Part shown: positions 33,331-43,286 of the stretch, piece by piece | Numbering within the stretch: position 1 is the first letter of the stretch | Layout of the letters: each line of letters opens with the position of its first letter | Source of the DNA: Didemnitutus sp041906465 | GTDB taxonomy: Bacteria; Verrucomicrobiota; Verrucomicrobiia; Opitutales; Opitutaceae | DNA: 64,000 bases | Reading direction: 5' to 3' | NCBI GenBank assembly: GCA_041906465.1 | Contig: JAYRJE010000023.1 | Coordinates: forward strand, 4,948-68,947 | Notes under the pieces: generated by a model | What the model was told of the DNA's origin: nothing | Seen by the model: the letters and a program-made list of their open reading frames with translations, nothing else | Databases searched by the model: none | Made by a program: the position numbers and the translations under genes

Positions 33331-36300
33331 TCAAGGCACCCGCTGAACTTTGAGGCGGAAAAACACTCGCGGCAGACTTGTTGCCATCACCCGCGCGCGC
33401 CACACCTCGCGCTCGCCGCTCGCCACGCGTTCCTGCACGACACCTGCCGACGACCATTCTGCAAGGTCGTCGGAAACCTCGACGAGGTAGACGACGTCCT
33501 CCCGCGCCGCAGGCCGCGTGTAGGTGAAGATCCAGTCGCTCGCATTTTGCGCGATTTCGATGCTCGCCGCACCAGCGCGCCGCGGATCGGTGCCGAGCGC
33601 ATACTCGACCAGGTTGTTCGCGCCGTCGCGATCCGGGTCGGCGTCCGGGCCCGCGACGCTGGCGTCGTTCCGCTCGCTGGGCGTGAAGAACTCCTCGGTC
33701 CACGACGCCATGGCGTAGCGCACCGTGAACGATCGCTCAACCGGAGCAGCCGGATTGTATTGCCCGTCACCGGCCTGGCTCGCCCGCACGATCACCGTGC
33801 CCGTGCCCGTCAGTGTGAGCGCAGAGCCCTCGATCGTCGCGGAGCCGGAAACCACCGTGAAGGTCACCGGCAGCCCCGAACTCGCGGTCGCCACCAACGC
33901 GATCGGCTGGGTCGTGAAGCTCCGATCGCCCGGCCCGGCGAAAGTGATCGTTTGCGACTGGCCCACCGCCACATGAGCCGGCGCGCTGACGGCATAGCCG
34001 CCGGCGTTGCGCACTTCGACCGTGTAATCGCCGGCATTCAGCGCCGAGAGACTGCCGATGACAAACGACGCCGACGTAGCGCCGTCCAGCGCGGTGCCAT
34101 TGCGATACCATTGGTAGGTCGCGAATGGCGTGCCCGCGACGTTGACGGACAGCGTGATCGCCGCTCCCGAGGTGGCGCTCACGCTTGCGGGTCCTTGCAC
34201 GATGCGCGGCGGCCGCAGATAGGCCGAGATGCGGTGCGCACCGGCTTCACCGACATAGAGGATGCCATTCGCATCGACCGCGATGCCACGCGGATCGTCG
34301 AACACGACCGGCTGCCCCTCCGGATCGCGCAGCGTGCCGAGATAGCCGTTGGAGTAAGTCCGGATTCGTCCCGTGGCCGGCTCGGCGAGGTAAACGGTTC
34401 CATCCGGCGCGAGCCCCAAACCGCCCAATCCGCCCGGCATGCTTCCCGCCGTGCCCTGTCCATCGACGCTGCTCCAATTCATCACTGCGCCCGCCACCGT
34501 CGTCACCACGCCCGCCGGAGTCACGCGCCGCAGCAGGCTTCCCGCATTGTCCCGCACGAGCAAGTTCCCGTCGGCGGCGATCACCATTGCGGTGATCGTG
34601 CCGAACTGCGCCGCCGCGCCTGTGCCATCGACCGTTCCGAAAACGCCCACCGTCCCCGCAACCGTGCGCACCTCGCCGGTCGCGGAAATCGCCCGGATCG
34701 TGCCGTTGCCCGCATCGGACACATACAGCGTCCCGTCGCTCGCTCGCGCCAGATGATCGGGGCGATTGAAACGTGCATTCGCCCCCGCGCCGTCCGCGGC
34801 GCCCGTGCCATAATAGTTGTCCGCTCCGGCGACCAACTCGACGACGCCATCGAGGCGGACCCGCTTGATCGCATTCTGCGAGGTGTCGCTGAAATAGATG
34901 TTGCCCGCCGCATCGCTCGCCGCCCCCGACGCGTTGAGCGCGAACGGACTGCGCACCGCTCCGGACGAATCGAGCGTGCGGAGCGAGTAATAGGAGTCGA
35001 GGAACAGGAGCGTGCCGTTCGTTTGCCAGGAGAAGCTGCGCGGCGTGACGAGCGCGGCATCGTTCGCGACTCCGTCGCGCACGACGAAATTCGCCGCCGA
35101 TCCGGCGACGGTGAACACACCCGTCCGCGCCAGCGTTAACACCGCCGCGCGCGACGTCGCCGTGCCCGCGGTGTTCGTGAGCACGCAGCGATACTCGCGA
35201 TTGTGCAGCGCCCGCGTCGCACCGGAGATCTCGAGCTGACTGCTGGACGCCCCACGAAAAGCGCCCGTGTTCGTCACATCCGTCCACGCGCCCTCGCCCG
35301 CGCCGGCCACGCGGCTTTGCCAGCGGAACTGCGGCAGCGGCCACGCCCCGTTCGTATCGACCGCGAACGCCGCCTTCCCTCCATTCGCGATGGCGACCGC
35401 GTCCGCTGGCTCGCGCCCGATCGGCGGGACCGTGGGAACATAGACCCGAATGACGCTGTTGTTCGCATCCGCGACGTAGAGCCGGCCATTCGGTCCGATG
35501 ACCGCCGCCTGCGGCGACTTCAAACGAAACGCCGTTCCCACGCCCTCCGTGTCGCCCCAGCCGCCCCCGAGCGTGTGCAACCGGCCGTCGGTGGAGAAGA
35601 GGCGCAGCAGCCCCATCCCGTGATCCGCCACCAGGATCGTGCCGTCCGCACCAACGATGATTCCCACGGGCGAACTCAAGCTGGCAACCGACGCCCCGCC
35701 GTCCGCCGCGCCCGACCGGTCCGGCGATCCCACCACCGTCGTCACCACGCCATCCAACCCGACCCGCCGCACACAGTGATTGCCCACGTCCGTCACGTAA
35801 ACCGCCTGATCGGGACCGACCGCCACGCCATTGGCGTTGCCCGACTGAAAGCGGAAACGTGCCGCCGCGCCCGTGCCGTCTTGATAACCCGCTGCACCTG
35901 CGAGGCCAGCCAGCGTGCTCACCACGCCGTTGGTGGCGACACGCCGCACGGTGCAATCACTCGCATCGGTCACGTAGAGATTGCCCGCACTATCGATGGC
36001 CACGCCACTCGGCCTCGTGAAGCGCGCGGTCGCGCGATCGCCGTCGCTCGCTCCCGGTGTCCACAGCTGACCGGCATAAACCGAGGTGACACCCGCTGGA
36101 GTATAACGACGGATGACCGCCGCAAATTCGTCGGCCACGTAGAGATTGCCCGCCGCATCGACGCACAGCCCACGCGGCGAGGACACCTCGGCATTCAGCG
36201 TGCTCACCGTGCCGTCGAGCGCGACGCGACGCAGCCGGTTGTTGCGCGCGTCGCTGACCACCAGCGCACCGTCCGCGGCGAATACGATTGCGATCGGATA

Positions 36301-38559
36301 TTCGAACTGCGCCTGCGCTCCGGCACCGTCGGCAAACCCCGGGAGTCCCATGCGTCCGGCCAGCGTGAAACTGCCTGCGGTGACCTCCGTCACGGTCAGG
36401 CGCGCCGCGCGCGTGTAGACAACTCCCGCGGAATTCTGCAGCCGGCAACGGATCCGGTCCTCGTTCATGCCGAGGCTCGCCGCGCGCACGAGCAGTTGGA
36501 CCGTGCCCGTGCCGGCGAAATCCGTCCCATCCGCCAGATCCACCCATGCTCCCGTGCCGCCCGCCTGGCGCTGCCAGCGATACGAAGCCGCCGGACTGCC
36601 GGCGCGCGCCCAGGTCGAAAACAGCGCGCCCGCACCCGCCCGCACGCCCAATCGGTCGGCCGGCTGCAACCCGACATCCGGCGCCACGGCCGCGCCGGAA
36701 AACGTGACGCGCACGTCGAGATATTGCTCTCGCTCCGAGCCACCATGCCCGAGCACTTCGATGCTCACATCGGCGGCCGGATCGGTGAACGCCGCCCCCA
36801 CCGGCAGGATCAGATCCGCCCGGCGCCACTCCTGATAGGGACCGCCCGAGAGCGCGTTCAAGGGAATCAGATTCGAGGTCCGGGAATCGACCTGCCGCCG
36901 GATCAAATGCAGGCCCGCCGGAAAGCCGCCATAAACCGCCTCCGTCGGACTGCGAAAACTCAGCCAGTATTCGTTCGAGTCATCCTGCCGCAGCTTCACC
37001 CCGAGCAAGGGCGCGCCGGTCGGCGAGAGTCCCTTCTGATCCGACGCGTAGATACGGTAAGTCGCGTTGCTCGTGGCCGTGGCCACCTGGTCGTTCGCGA
37101 GCCAGCCCCACGCGGCCATCGTCGTGACCGAGAACCCGAAGGAGTCCGGAAAACTTCCTGCCCCCATCACATCGAAGGGATCGCCGTATTCCCAGCTGGT
37201 GCCTCCGGCATAGTCGATCGGCGACGTCGTGCCGACCCACAGATTGGCGTGTCCCCAGCCGTAGTTGTGGCCGATCTCGTGCGCGACGACGCTGAATCGG
37301 TAGGCACCGCTGATCCAAATATCGTGCCCCCCCGCCATGCCCGCCGGGTAGCCGGGCAACCCCGTGAAAACCATCACCACGTGATCGTAGGCGGCCAGGT
37401 CGTGATCGCTGCCCACGGCCGCGTAGACATCGTGCTGCAAGGCATCGCTGCCCGCCCACGTCGGGTTCTCCAGGAACGCGGTCGTCGGGCGCGCCGTGCG
37501 GTAGATCTTCGACGCGATCGTGAACTCGAGCGACGTGCGCCCGGATGAACACTGCGCATAAAACGGCGCGATTTGATCGACGTTGACCGCCTGCAGGAAC
37601 TGCGGCGTGCAAACATCCCCGCCATAATTCGTCGGCTCCCCCTGGAGGTCGGGAAAATCCACCCGCAGCACCAACACCCGTTTCGGCCCGAGTGAACGGC
37701 TCGTCTCCGCCGCCGCGAACTCGCCGCCATCCCCCGAGCCCAGCAGGGCGGCCCACGGCACTTCCGTCGCTTCACTCGCCGACAATTCGAAGCGCGCGAT
37801 TCGCGCCTCGGCCGCGCGCAAATCGGCCAGCTGGGCAAACCTCACCTGGCGGCCCGCGATCTCGGCCACCACCGCCCCCGCACCATCCGCCGCCTCGATC
37901 GGCCGAAAAGGCGACTCCGCCACCGCCAGCTGATCATCGATCGCGATGCCCTCGAGAAATGCCTGCGACAGGGAAACCGCGCTCGCCCGACGCCCCACCG
38001 CATAAGCCTCGTAGCGCACGCCGTCGATCGATGCCATCCGCCGCGTTTCGCCGCGCAGGCCGTCTCCCTCGCGCCAATCGAGATGCCGCACCTCGAGCCG
38101 TCCCACGCCTGAAACCCGCTGCTCCAGCAGCGCCGTCACCTCGGCCGGCAACGCCCCACGCCATTCCTCCGGCACCCCCGCGGCCAACGCCGCCGCCGGA
38201 TTCGTTCGGATCAAAGCCTTGAGCACCTCGCGCCGGCCACGAGCCAGCGCGACGCCCTCGGCCACCAGCGCACGCCGCCCATCGGCTCCGGCTGCCGCGC
38301 GATACCGTTCCGCCCACGCTAGAAATTCCGTCGGCGCGGCCGCCCACGTCGCCTCCGCGCGCACGCCCGATGCGCCCCGCTCCACCGCAGCGATCGGCGC
38401 GACCTGCTCCCGCGTTGCCACCGCAACCGCACCGCGCCCCGCTCCCTCACTGACAGACGGCACAACCTCGACTGGTCGCCGACCCTGCTGAAAAACCATG
38501 ATCGCGATCACGACCAGCACCGCCCCGGTCCATCCTCCCCGTCGACTGCGAAAGTTCAT
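33331..38559 (-). CDS. large exported metzincin protease with NHL-repeat propellers and Ig domains
   Basis: The 1742-residue protein starts MNFRSRRGGWTGAVLVVIAI, a signal sequence or anchor. A metzincin zinc site VVAHEIGHNYGWGHANLW has His 427, Glu 428, His 431 and His 437, like gametolysin-type peptidases, with the downstream Met-turn candidate DPFDVMGAGSF. Residues about 700-790 and 1060-1150 are Ig-like. Two NHL-type propeller blocks (about 790-1060 and 1150-1420) repeat GVAIDSAGNLYVTDASDCTV-like blades. A further Ig domain, an MBG-like segment (QSQTITFAGPGDRSFTTQPI) and a DPDRDGANNLVEYALGTDPR calcium-loop end follow. It is probably cell-surface or secreted. A start at 38631 would add 24 residues. 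Confidence 0.75.
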   Translation of the reverse strand: MNFRSRRGGWTGAVLVVIAIMVFQQGRRPVEVVPSVSEGAGRGAVAVATREQVAPIAAVERGASGVRAEATWAAAPTEFLAWAERYRAAAGADGRRALVAEGVALARGRREVLKALIRTNPAAALAAGVPEEWRGALPAEVTALLEQRVSGVGRLEVRHLDWREGDGLRGETRRMASIDGVRYEAYAVGRRASAVSLSQAFLEGIAIDDQLAVAESPFRPIEAADGAGAVVAEIAGRQVRFAQLADLRAAEARIARFELSASEATEVPWAALLGSGDGGEFAAAETSRSLGPKRVLVLRVDFPDLQGEPTNYGGDVCTPQFLQAVNVDQIAPFYAQCSSGRTSLEFTIASKIYRTARPTTAFLENPTWAGSDALQHDVYAAVGSDHDLAAYDHVVMVFTGLPGYPAGMAGGHDIWISGAYRFSVVAHEIGHNYGWGHANLWVGTTSPIDYAGGTSWEYGDPFDVMGAGSFPDSFGFSVTTMAAWGWLANDQVATATSNATYRIYASDQKGLSPTGAPLLGVKLRQDDSNEYWLSFRSPTEAVYGGFPAGLHLIRRQVDSRTSNLIPLNALSGGPYQEWRRADLILPVGAAFTDPAADVSIEVLGHGGSEREQYLDVRVTFSGAAVAPDVGLQPADRLGVRAGAGALFSTWARAGSPAASYRWQRQAGGTGAWVDLADGTDFAGTGTVQLLVRAASLGMNEDRIRCRLQNSAGVVYTRAARLTVTEVTAGSFTLAGRMGLPGFADGAGAQAQFEYPIAIVFAADGALVVSDARNNRLRRVALDGTVSTLNAEVSSPRGLCVDAAGNLYVADEFAAVIRRYTPAGVTSVYAGQLWTPGASDGDRATARFTRPSGVAIDSAGNLYVTDASDCTVRRVATNGVVSTLAGLAGAAGYQDGTGAAARFRFQSGNANGVAVGPDQAVYVTDVGNHCVRRVGLDGVVTTVVGSPDRSGAADGGASVASLSSPVGIIVGADGTILVADHGMGLLRLFSTDGRLHTLGGGWGDTEGVGTAFRLKSPQAAVIGPNGRLYVADANNSVIRVYVPTVPPIGREPADAVAIANGGKAAFAVDTNGAWPLPQFRWQSRVAGAGEGAWTDVTNTGAFRGASSSQLEISGATRALHNREYRCVLTNTAGTATSRAAVLTLARTGVFTVAGSAANFVVRDGVANDAALVTPRSFSWQTNGTLLFLDSYYSLRTLDSSGAVRSPFALNASGAASDAAGNIYFSDTSQNAIKRVRLDGVVELVAGADNYYGTGAADGAGANARFNRPDHLARASDGTLYVSDAGNGTIRAISATGEVRTVAGTVGVFGTVDGTGAAAQFGTITAMVIAADGNLLVRDNAGSLLRRVTPAGVVTTVAGAVMNWSSVDGQGTAGSMPGGLGGLGLAPDGTVYLAEPATGRIRTYSNGYLGTLRDPEGQPVVFDDPRGIAVDANGILYVGEAGAHRISAYLRPPRIVQGPASVSATSGAAITLSVNVAGTPFATYQWYRNGTALDGATSASFVIGSLSALNAGDYTVEVRNAGGYAVSAPAHVAVGQSQTITFAGPGDRSFTTQPIALVATASSGLPVTFTVVSGSATIEGSALTLTGTGTVIVRASQAGDGQYNPAAPVERSFTVRYAMASWTEEFFTPSERNDASVAGPDADPDRDGANNLVEYALGTDPRRAGAASIEIAQNASDWIFTYTRPAAREDVVYLVEVSDDLAEWSSAGVVQERVASGEREVWRARVMATSLPRVFFRLKVQRVP

Positions 38560-38765
38560 CTGTCCGGCAAAATTCCCGAAGGAGCGTAACTTGTCGAAAG
38601 CGAACCAGCCCCGCTGCGCCGCACCGCTCAAAAAGAAGTTCGCGGTGCGTCGCGCATAAAGCCACCTGAGGTTTTCGTTCCGAGTCCACCCGGAAAACCC
38701 GGGTCATGGCGCGCGAGCGACGATCCCGTTTGGCTTCCGCCGCAACCTTCATTCACTCCCCCGCC

Positions 38766-40778
38766 ATGCTGCGCCGCACTGGGCTCGGGCTCCTGCTCAT
38801 CGGCGTCGTGTCCGCCCAACCGGTCACGACGCTGCCGCCGTTCGCCGTCAACGCCACCCGCAGTGCCGCGCCCGAAGCCGGCGCCACGCTCGTCACGCGT
38901 TTCGACTCGGCGGAGCTCTCACGCACGCCGGCCATCGATGCCGCATTGCGCGCCGATCCCGCGTTCAGCTTGTTTCGGCGCTCTGACAGCCTCGCGGCCC
39001 ATCCCACCGCGCAAGGCGTCTCGCTGCGCGGTCTCGGCCCGAGCGGCGCCAGCCGTTCGCTCGTGCTTCTCGACGGCGTGCCGCTGAACGATCCCTTCGG
39101 CGGCTGGGTGGCATGGGCCCAAGTCCCCGCGCTCTCGCTCGCCGCCGCCGAGATCGCGCACGGCGGCGGCTCGGGCACCTGGGGCAACGCCGCGCTCGGC
39201 GGCACGATCGCCCTGATCTCCGCGCCGATCGCGCGCTCCGGCGGCGCGCTCCACGCTGAAATCGGCTCGCGCCACACCGGACGCGGCGAAGTCAGCGCCG
39301 GCGTCAGTGCCGGCGCCACCGCGCTGCGCGTGGACGCGCGCGCGTTTCGCACCGGCGGCTATCATCCGCTCGCGCCCGCCGATCGCGGCGTCGTCGACGC
39401 GCCGCTGGCGAGCGATCACGCGACCGTGCAACTCCGCGCGCAGCGCACGCTCGGCGCCGTCGAAGCGACGCTCACGCTGCGCCACTTCTCCGACGATCGC
39501 CGCAACGGCACCGCCGGCCAGCGCAACGCCACGCGGCAGGATTTCGCATCGCTCACGCTGCGCGGAGCCAGGCCCGCGCGCGACTGGCAACTCACCCTCT
39601 ACGGACAAGACCAGACCTTCCGCAGCACGTTCACCTCCGTCGCCCTCGACCGATCGACCGAGACTCCGGCCAACGACCAGTTCGACGTGCCCGCGACCGC
39701 GACCGGCGCCGCCTTCACGACCGAGTGGCACGAGGCGGATCGCCGCACGACCGCCGGCGCCGACCTGCGCCATGTCCGCGGCGAGACGCGCGAGGATTTC
39801 CTGTTTTCCAACGGCGCCTTCACTCGCCGCCGTTTCGCCGGCGGCACGCAATCGCTCGGCGGCGTCTTCCTCGTTCACGCGCAACCTCTCTCCGCGTCGT
39901 GGCACGGCACGCTCGGCGGGCGCGTCGATGGCTGGCAGCTCGCCGACGGCGCACGACGCGAAGTCAACCGCGCCACCGGAGCGCCGACACGCACCGACGT
40001 CTTTGCCGATCGCTCCGGCGCAACGTGGAGCGCCAACGCCGGCCTTGTCTGGTCGCCCCACGAACGGTGGCAGGCGCGCTTCGCCGCCTACCGCGCCTTC
40101 CGCGTGCCCACGCTCAACGAACTCCACCGCCCTTTTCGCGTGGGAAACGTCAACACGGAGGCCAGCCCCGCTCTGCGCCCCGAAACGCTGCTCGGCGCGG
40201 AACTCGGCGCCGACTACCGCACCGGCCCGCTCGCCGCGGGCGTCACCGGCTTCGTCAACCGCCTCGACGATGCCGTCGGCAACGTAACCCTCGCCTCCAG
40301 CCCGACGCTCGTCTCGCGCGAACGCCGCAATCTCGATCGCATCGCCGTGCGCGGCGCCGAGACACGCCTCAGCTGGACAGCCCACTCGCGCCTCACGCTC
40401 GACGTCGCCTGGCTCTGGAGCCACGCCGAAATCGCCCGGGCCGTCCTCCAGCCCTCGCTCGTCGGCAAACGCCTCGCTCAAGCTCCGCGCCACATCGCCA
40501 CCACCGGCGCGCGGCTCGCACTGACTCGCGACTGGAGCTTCCGTGCGCAAGGCCGCTGGACGGATCGTCAGTTCGAAGATGACGAAAACACGCTCACGCT
40601 CGGCGCGGCCGGCGTGCTCGATCTTCAGGTCAGCGGCCGCCTCGCGGAGCACACCACGCTCACCCTGGCGCTCGACAACGTTACCGACGCCGCGGTGCCC
40701 GTCGCCCGCGCCGCCAACGGCCTCACGAGCTACGCCGCACCGCGAACGTGGCGCGTCGGACTCCGCCTCGACTGGTAG
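38766..40778 (+). CDS. TonB-dependent outer-membrane receptor
   Basis: The 670-residue protein starts MLRRTGLGLLLIGVVSAQPV, a signal peptide. The plug domain (about 25-155) has TLPPFAVNATRSAA, AQGVSLRGLGPSGASRSLVL and LDGVPLNDPFGGWVAWAQVP, then the G-G-x-x-x-x-x-G-G-T-I end GSGTWGNAALGGTIALIS. The beta-barrel follows and ends in Trp (TWRVGLRLDW), the outer-membrane insertion signal. The P-F-x-V block at the mature start replaces a canonical TonB box. Substrate unknown; no metal- or B12-related gene or riboswitch is adjacent. It is divergent from the protease gene with a 206-bp gap. Confidence 0.85.
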   Translation: MLRRTGLGLLLIGVVSAQPVTTLPPFAVNATRSAAPEAGATLVTRFDSAELSRTPAIDAALRADPAFSLFRRSDSLAAHPTAQGVSLRGLGPSGASRSLVLLDGVPLNDPFGGWVAWAQVPALSLAAAEIAHGGGSGTWGNAALGGTIALISAPIARSGGALHAEIGSRHTGRGEVSAGVSAGATALRVDARAFRTGGYHPLAPADRGVVDAPLASDHATVQLRAQRTLGAVEATLTLRHFSDDRRNGTAGQRNATRQDFASLTLRGARPARDWQLTLYGQDQTFRSTFTSVALDRSTETPANDQFDVPATATGAAFTTEWHEADRRTTAGADLRHVRGETREDFLFSNGAFTRRRFAGGTQSLGGVFLVHAQPLSASWHGTLGGRVDGWQLADGARREVNRATGAPTRTDVFADRSGATWSANAGLVWSPHERWQARFAAYRAFRVPTLNELHRPFRVGNVNTEASPALRPETLLGAELGADYRTGPLAAGVTGFVNRLDDAVGNVTLASSPTLVSRERRNLDRIAVRGAETRLSWTAHSRLTLDVAWLWSHAEIARAVLQPSLVGKRLAQAPRHIATTGARLALTRDWSFRAQGRWTDRQFEDDENTLTLGAAGVLDLQVSGRLAEHTTLTLALDNVTDAAVPVARAANGLTSYAAPRTWRVGLRLDW

Positions 40779-41112
40779 CACGCGAATCGCCTCTCCGCTG
40801 CCCCTCGCGACTGAGCCGCTTCGCCCTCCTTGCGTCCGCCGCGCTGACACGGGCGAAATCTCCGCCGGACGAAACCGCAGTTAAGCAGGCGGAATTTGCG
40901 ACAGCCGCCGTCGACGACACATCAAGGCCCAATCTGCCCCGCCTCCGCGAACATCGTTCGCGCAAACGGAAAGCCGGCATCGGCCGCACCATCGCCGCAA
41001 GCCACCAGCTGTTCTCTTCGTTGCGCAAGGAGGTTTTTCTACGGTTTCCCGCTTAGGGCGTAGGTTTCGATTGTCAGCGGACGCGGGACTGATTCCGTTG
41101 GGCTTTCACCCC
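40779..41112. other. gap before the sugar ABC operon
   Basis: No gene is recognised in this 334 bp. It contains an inverted repeat with a 7-bp stem (cgcgaac, atc, gttcgcg at 40948-40964) that could be an operator for the following sugar operon. The last 50 bp are richer in A/T and may hold the promoter. Confidence 0.3.
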
Positions 41113-42231
41113 ATGCTTGCCCGCCTGCGCCAAGCCTTGTTCATCCCCGAAAGTGGTCTGCTGCTCGTCGTGTTCGTGCTCGGCGCGGCGCTGTGGTTTT
41201 TCAGCGGCACCGTGCGCACGCCGGTGTTCGAGATCGGTCCCGACGGCTCGCGGCAACGCGTCTTCACGACCAACGAGGCCGGCGAACGCGTGCCGGCCTT
41301 CGTCGAGCGCAACAAGTTCCTCAACGCGCAGAACCTCGCGCAGCTCGCCAAGGACACCAGCTTCATCGCGATCATGGCGGTCGGCATGTCGATGGTCATC
41401 ATCGCCGGCGGCATCGACCTGTCCGTCGGCTCGATCTACGCGCTCGCCTCCGTGCTCGGCGCGCTGGCGTTTCAGCAATTCGGTCCCGGCGGCGCGCACG
41501 CCGCCGCCTCACCCTTCGTCGGTGTGCTGCTCGGCTCGCTCGCGTGCCTCGGCACGGCCTCGCTCTGCGGACTCGCCAACGGCGGACTCATCGTCGCACT
41601 GCGCGTCCACCCCTTCATCATCACGCTCGGCGCGATGGCGATCCTGCGCGGCATCGCGTTCGTCGTGACGCAGGGGCAATCCGTCGGCGGATTTCCGCCG
41701 GCGTTCCGCGAGATCGTGCGCTTCGAAGTCGGTAACGGCCTGAGCGTCGTCCCGCTGGGTGTCATGGTGCTGGCGCTCGTCGCCGGCTGGATTTTCCTCG
41801 GCCGCCTCGCCGCCGGTCGCCGCGTCTACGCCGTGGGCGGCAACGAGCTCGCGGCGCGTTTCTCCGGCATCCGCGTCGAGCGCGTGAAGATGGGCGTCTA
41901 CCTGCTCTCGGGTCTGAGCGCCGGCATCGCCGCGCTGCTCTCCATCGGCTACTACGGCGCCGCCACGTCGGGCGACGGCCAGGGTTACGAGCTGAACGTC
42001 ATCGCTGCCGCTGTCGTCGGCGGCGCCAGCCTCACCGGCGGCAAGGGCACCGCGCTCGGCGCCGTGCTCGGCGCGCTCGTCATCCAGATGATTTCCTCCG
42101 GCATCGTCATTCTCGGCATCGACCAGAACTACAGCCAGATCATCATCGGCGTGGTCGTGGTCGCGGCCGTCGTGCTCGACAACGTCAACAACTGGCTCGC
42201 GCGCCGCCGGCAAGCGCGAGCCGCCGGCTGA
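41113..42231 (+). CDS. ribose-type sugar ABC transporter permease
   Basis: The 372-residue inner-membrane protein has the RbsC-family signatures IMAVGMSMVIIAGGIDLSVG and IYALASVLGALAF, HPFIITLGAMAILRGIAFVV, and the cytoplasmic coupling loop AVGGNELAARFSGIRVERVK. Compared with RbsC it has an extra segment of about 30 residues between helix 1 and helix 2 (TPVFEIGPDGSRQRVFTTNE and the following residues), predicted periplasmic. The ATG at 41113 (MLARLRQALFIPESGLLLVV) is favoured over 41071. It is the first gene of the plus-strand operon. Confidence 0.85.
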   Translation: MLARLRQALFIPESGLLLVVFVLGAALWFFSGTVRTPVFEIGPDGSRQRVFTTNEAGERVPAFVERNKFLNAQNLAQLAKDTSFIAIMAVGMSMVIIAGGIDLSVGSIYALASVLGALAFQQFGPGGAHAAASPFVGVLLGSLACLGTASLCGLANGGLIVALRVHPFIITLGAMAILRGIAFVVTQGQSVGGFPPAFREIVRFEVGNGLSVVPLGVMVLALVAGWIFLGRLAAGRRVYAVGGNELAARFSGIRVERVKMGVYLLSGLSAGIAALLSIGYYGAATSGDGQGYELNVIAAAVVGGASLTGGKGTALGAVLGALVIQMISSGIVILGIDQNYSQIIIGVVVVAAVVLDNVNNWLARRRQARAAG

Positions 42232-42259
42232 TTTTCTCCGCCACTTCGTCTTCAACCCC

Positions 42260-43210
42260 ATGAAACTACCCGCCACGTTCCTGTTCGCCTCGCTGCTCGC
42301 CGTCGTGGCGAGCGCCGCCCCACGCACGATCACCCTCGGCCTCGTCGCCAAATCGCAGGGCAACCCCGTCTTCCAAGCCGCCCGCGTCGGCGCCGAAGAT
42401 GCCGCCGTCGAGCTCGGCAAAAAGCACGGCCTGACCATCAAGATCGACTGGCGCACGCCCAACGAAGAGGACGCCCAGAAGCAGGCCGAAGCCATCGAGC
42501 AACTCGTCCTCGCCGGCGCCGAGGGCATCGCCGTTTCCTGCTCCGACGCCAACAAGCTCACCGACGCCATCAACTCCGCCGTGAACAACGGCGTGCCGAT
42601 CGTCACCTTCGACTCCGACGCGCCGAACTCGAAGCGTTTCGCCACCTACGGCATCGACGACCTCGAGTGCGGTAAACAAACGATGGAGGAACTCGCGCGC
42701 GTTCTCGGCGGCAAGGGCATCGTCGCCGTCCTCGCCGGCAACCAGAACGCCCCGAACCTCCAGCGCCGCGTCGCCGGCGTCCGCGAAGCCGCGAAGAAGT
42801 ATCCCGGCATCACGATCCGCGACGTCTATTACCACAAGGAAACCCCGCAGGACGCCGCCGCCAAGGTCGAGCAGGTCATGCAGGCCAATCCCGACATCAC
42901 CGGCTGGGCCATGATCGGCGGCTGGGCGCTGTTCACCGAGAACGCCCTGAAGTGGCAGCCTGGCACCGTGCAATGCGTCTCGGTCGACGCGCTCCCCGCG
43001 CAACTCAACTACATCCGCTCCGGCCACGTTCCGGTCCTCCTCGGCCAGCAATGCTATCAGTGGGGCTACCGCTCGGTCGGCCTGCTGATCGACAAAATCG
43101 TCCTCAAGAAGGACCCGCCCGCCGTGAAGGAGATCAGCGCGCTCGTCCCGGTCTCGAAGGACAACCTCGACGACTACGCGAAGAACTGGGCGAAGTGGCT
43201 GCGGAAGTGA
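42260..43210 (+). CDS. periplasmic sugar-binding protein of the ABC importer
   Basis: The 316-residue protein has a signal peptide (MKLPATFLFASLLAVVASAA) and a Peripla_BP_4-type two-lobe fold: ITLGLVAKSQGNPVFQAARV, QAEAIEQLVLAGAEGIAVSC, NNGVPIVTFDSDAPNSKRFA, and VVVLAG-like IVAVLAGNQNAPNLQRRVAG. The substrate lobe ends in GYRSVGLLIDKIVLKK. It delivers the sugar to the permease at 41113. A 9-bp hairpin (43239-43267) separates it from the ATPase gene. Confidence 0.85.
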   Translation: MKLPATFLFASLLAVVASAAPRTITLGLVAKSQGNPVFQAARVGAEDAAVELGKKHGLTIKIDWRTPNEEDAQKQAEAIEQLVLAGAEGIAVSCSDANKLTDAINSAVNNGVPIVTFDSDAPNSKRFATYGIDDLECGKQTMEELARVLGGKGIVAVLAGNQNAPNLQRRVAGVREAAKKYPGITIRDVYYHKETPQDAAAKVEQVMQANPDITGWAMIGGWALFTENALKWQPGTVQCVSVDALPAQLNYIRSGHVPVLLGQQCYQWGYRSVGLLIDKIVLKKDPPAVKEISALVPVSKDNLDDYAKNWAKWLRK

Positions 43211-43238
43211 TTTTCCGGGCAACGATTCGCGGCTGACC

Positions 43239-43267
43239 GGTAGCGCGCCGCACTGATTCGCGCTACC
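43239..43267 (+). terminator. hairpin between binding-protein and ATPase genes
   Basis: ggtagcgcg and cgcgctacc form a perfect 9-bp stem with an 11-base loop, 28 bp after the binding-protein stop. There is only a weak T-run (ccctttc). Between a binding protein and its ATPase, such hairpins often set the excess of binding protein by partial termination or mRNA protection. Confidence 0.45.
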
Positions 43268-43286
43268 CTTTCGCCGCTTCACCCCT

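Noticed and set aside
38560..38765. cobalamin riboswitch upstream of the TonB receptor
   Set aside because: A small hairpin (acccgg/ccgggt) and a GCCACCTGAGG segment are present but the B12-box and core elements are absent.
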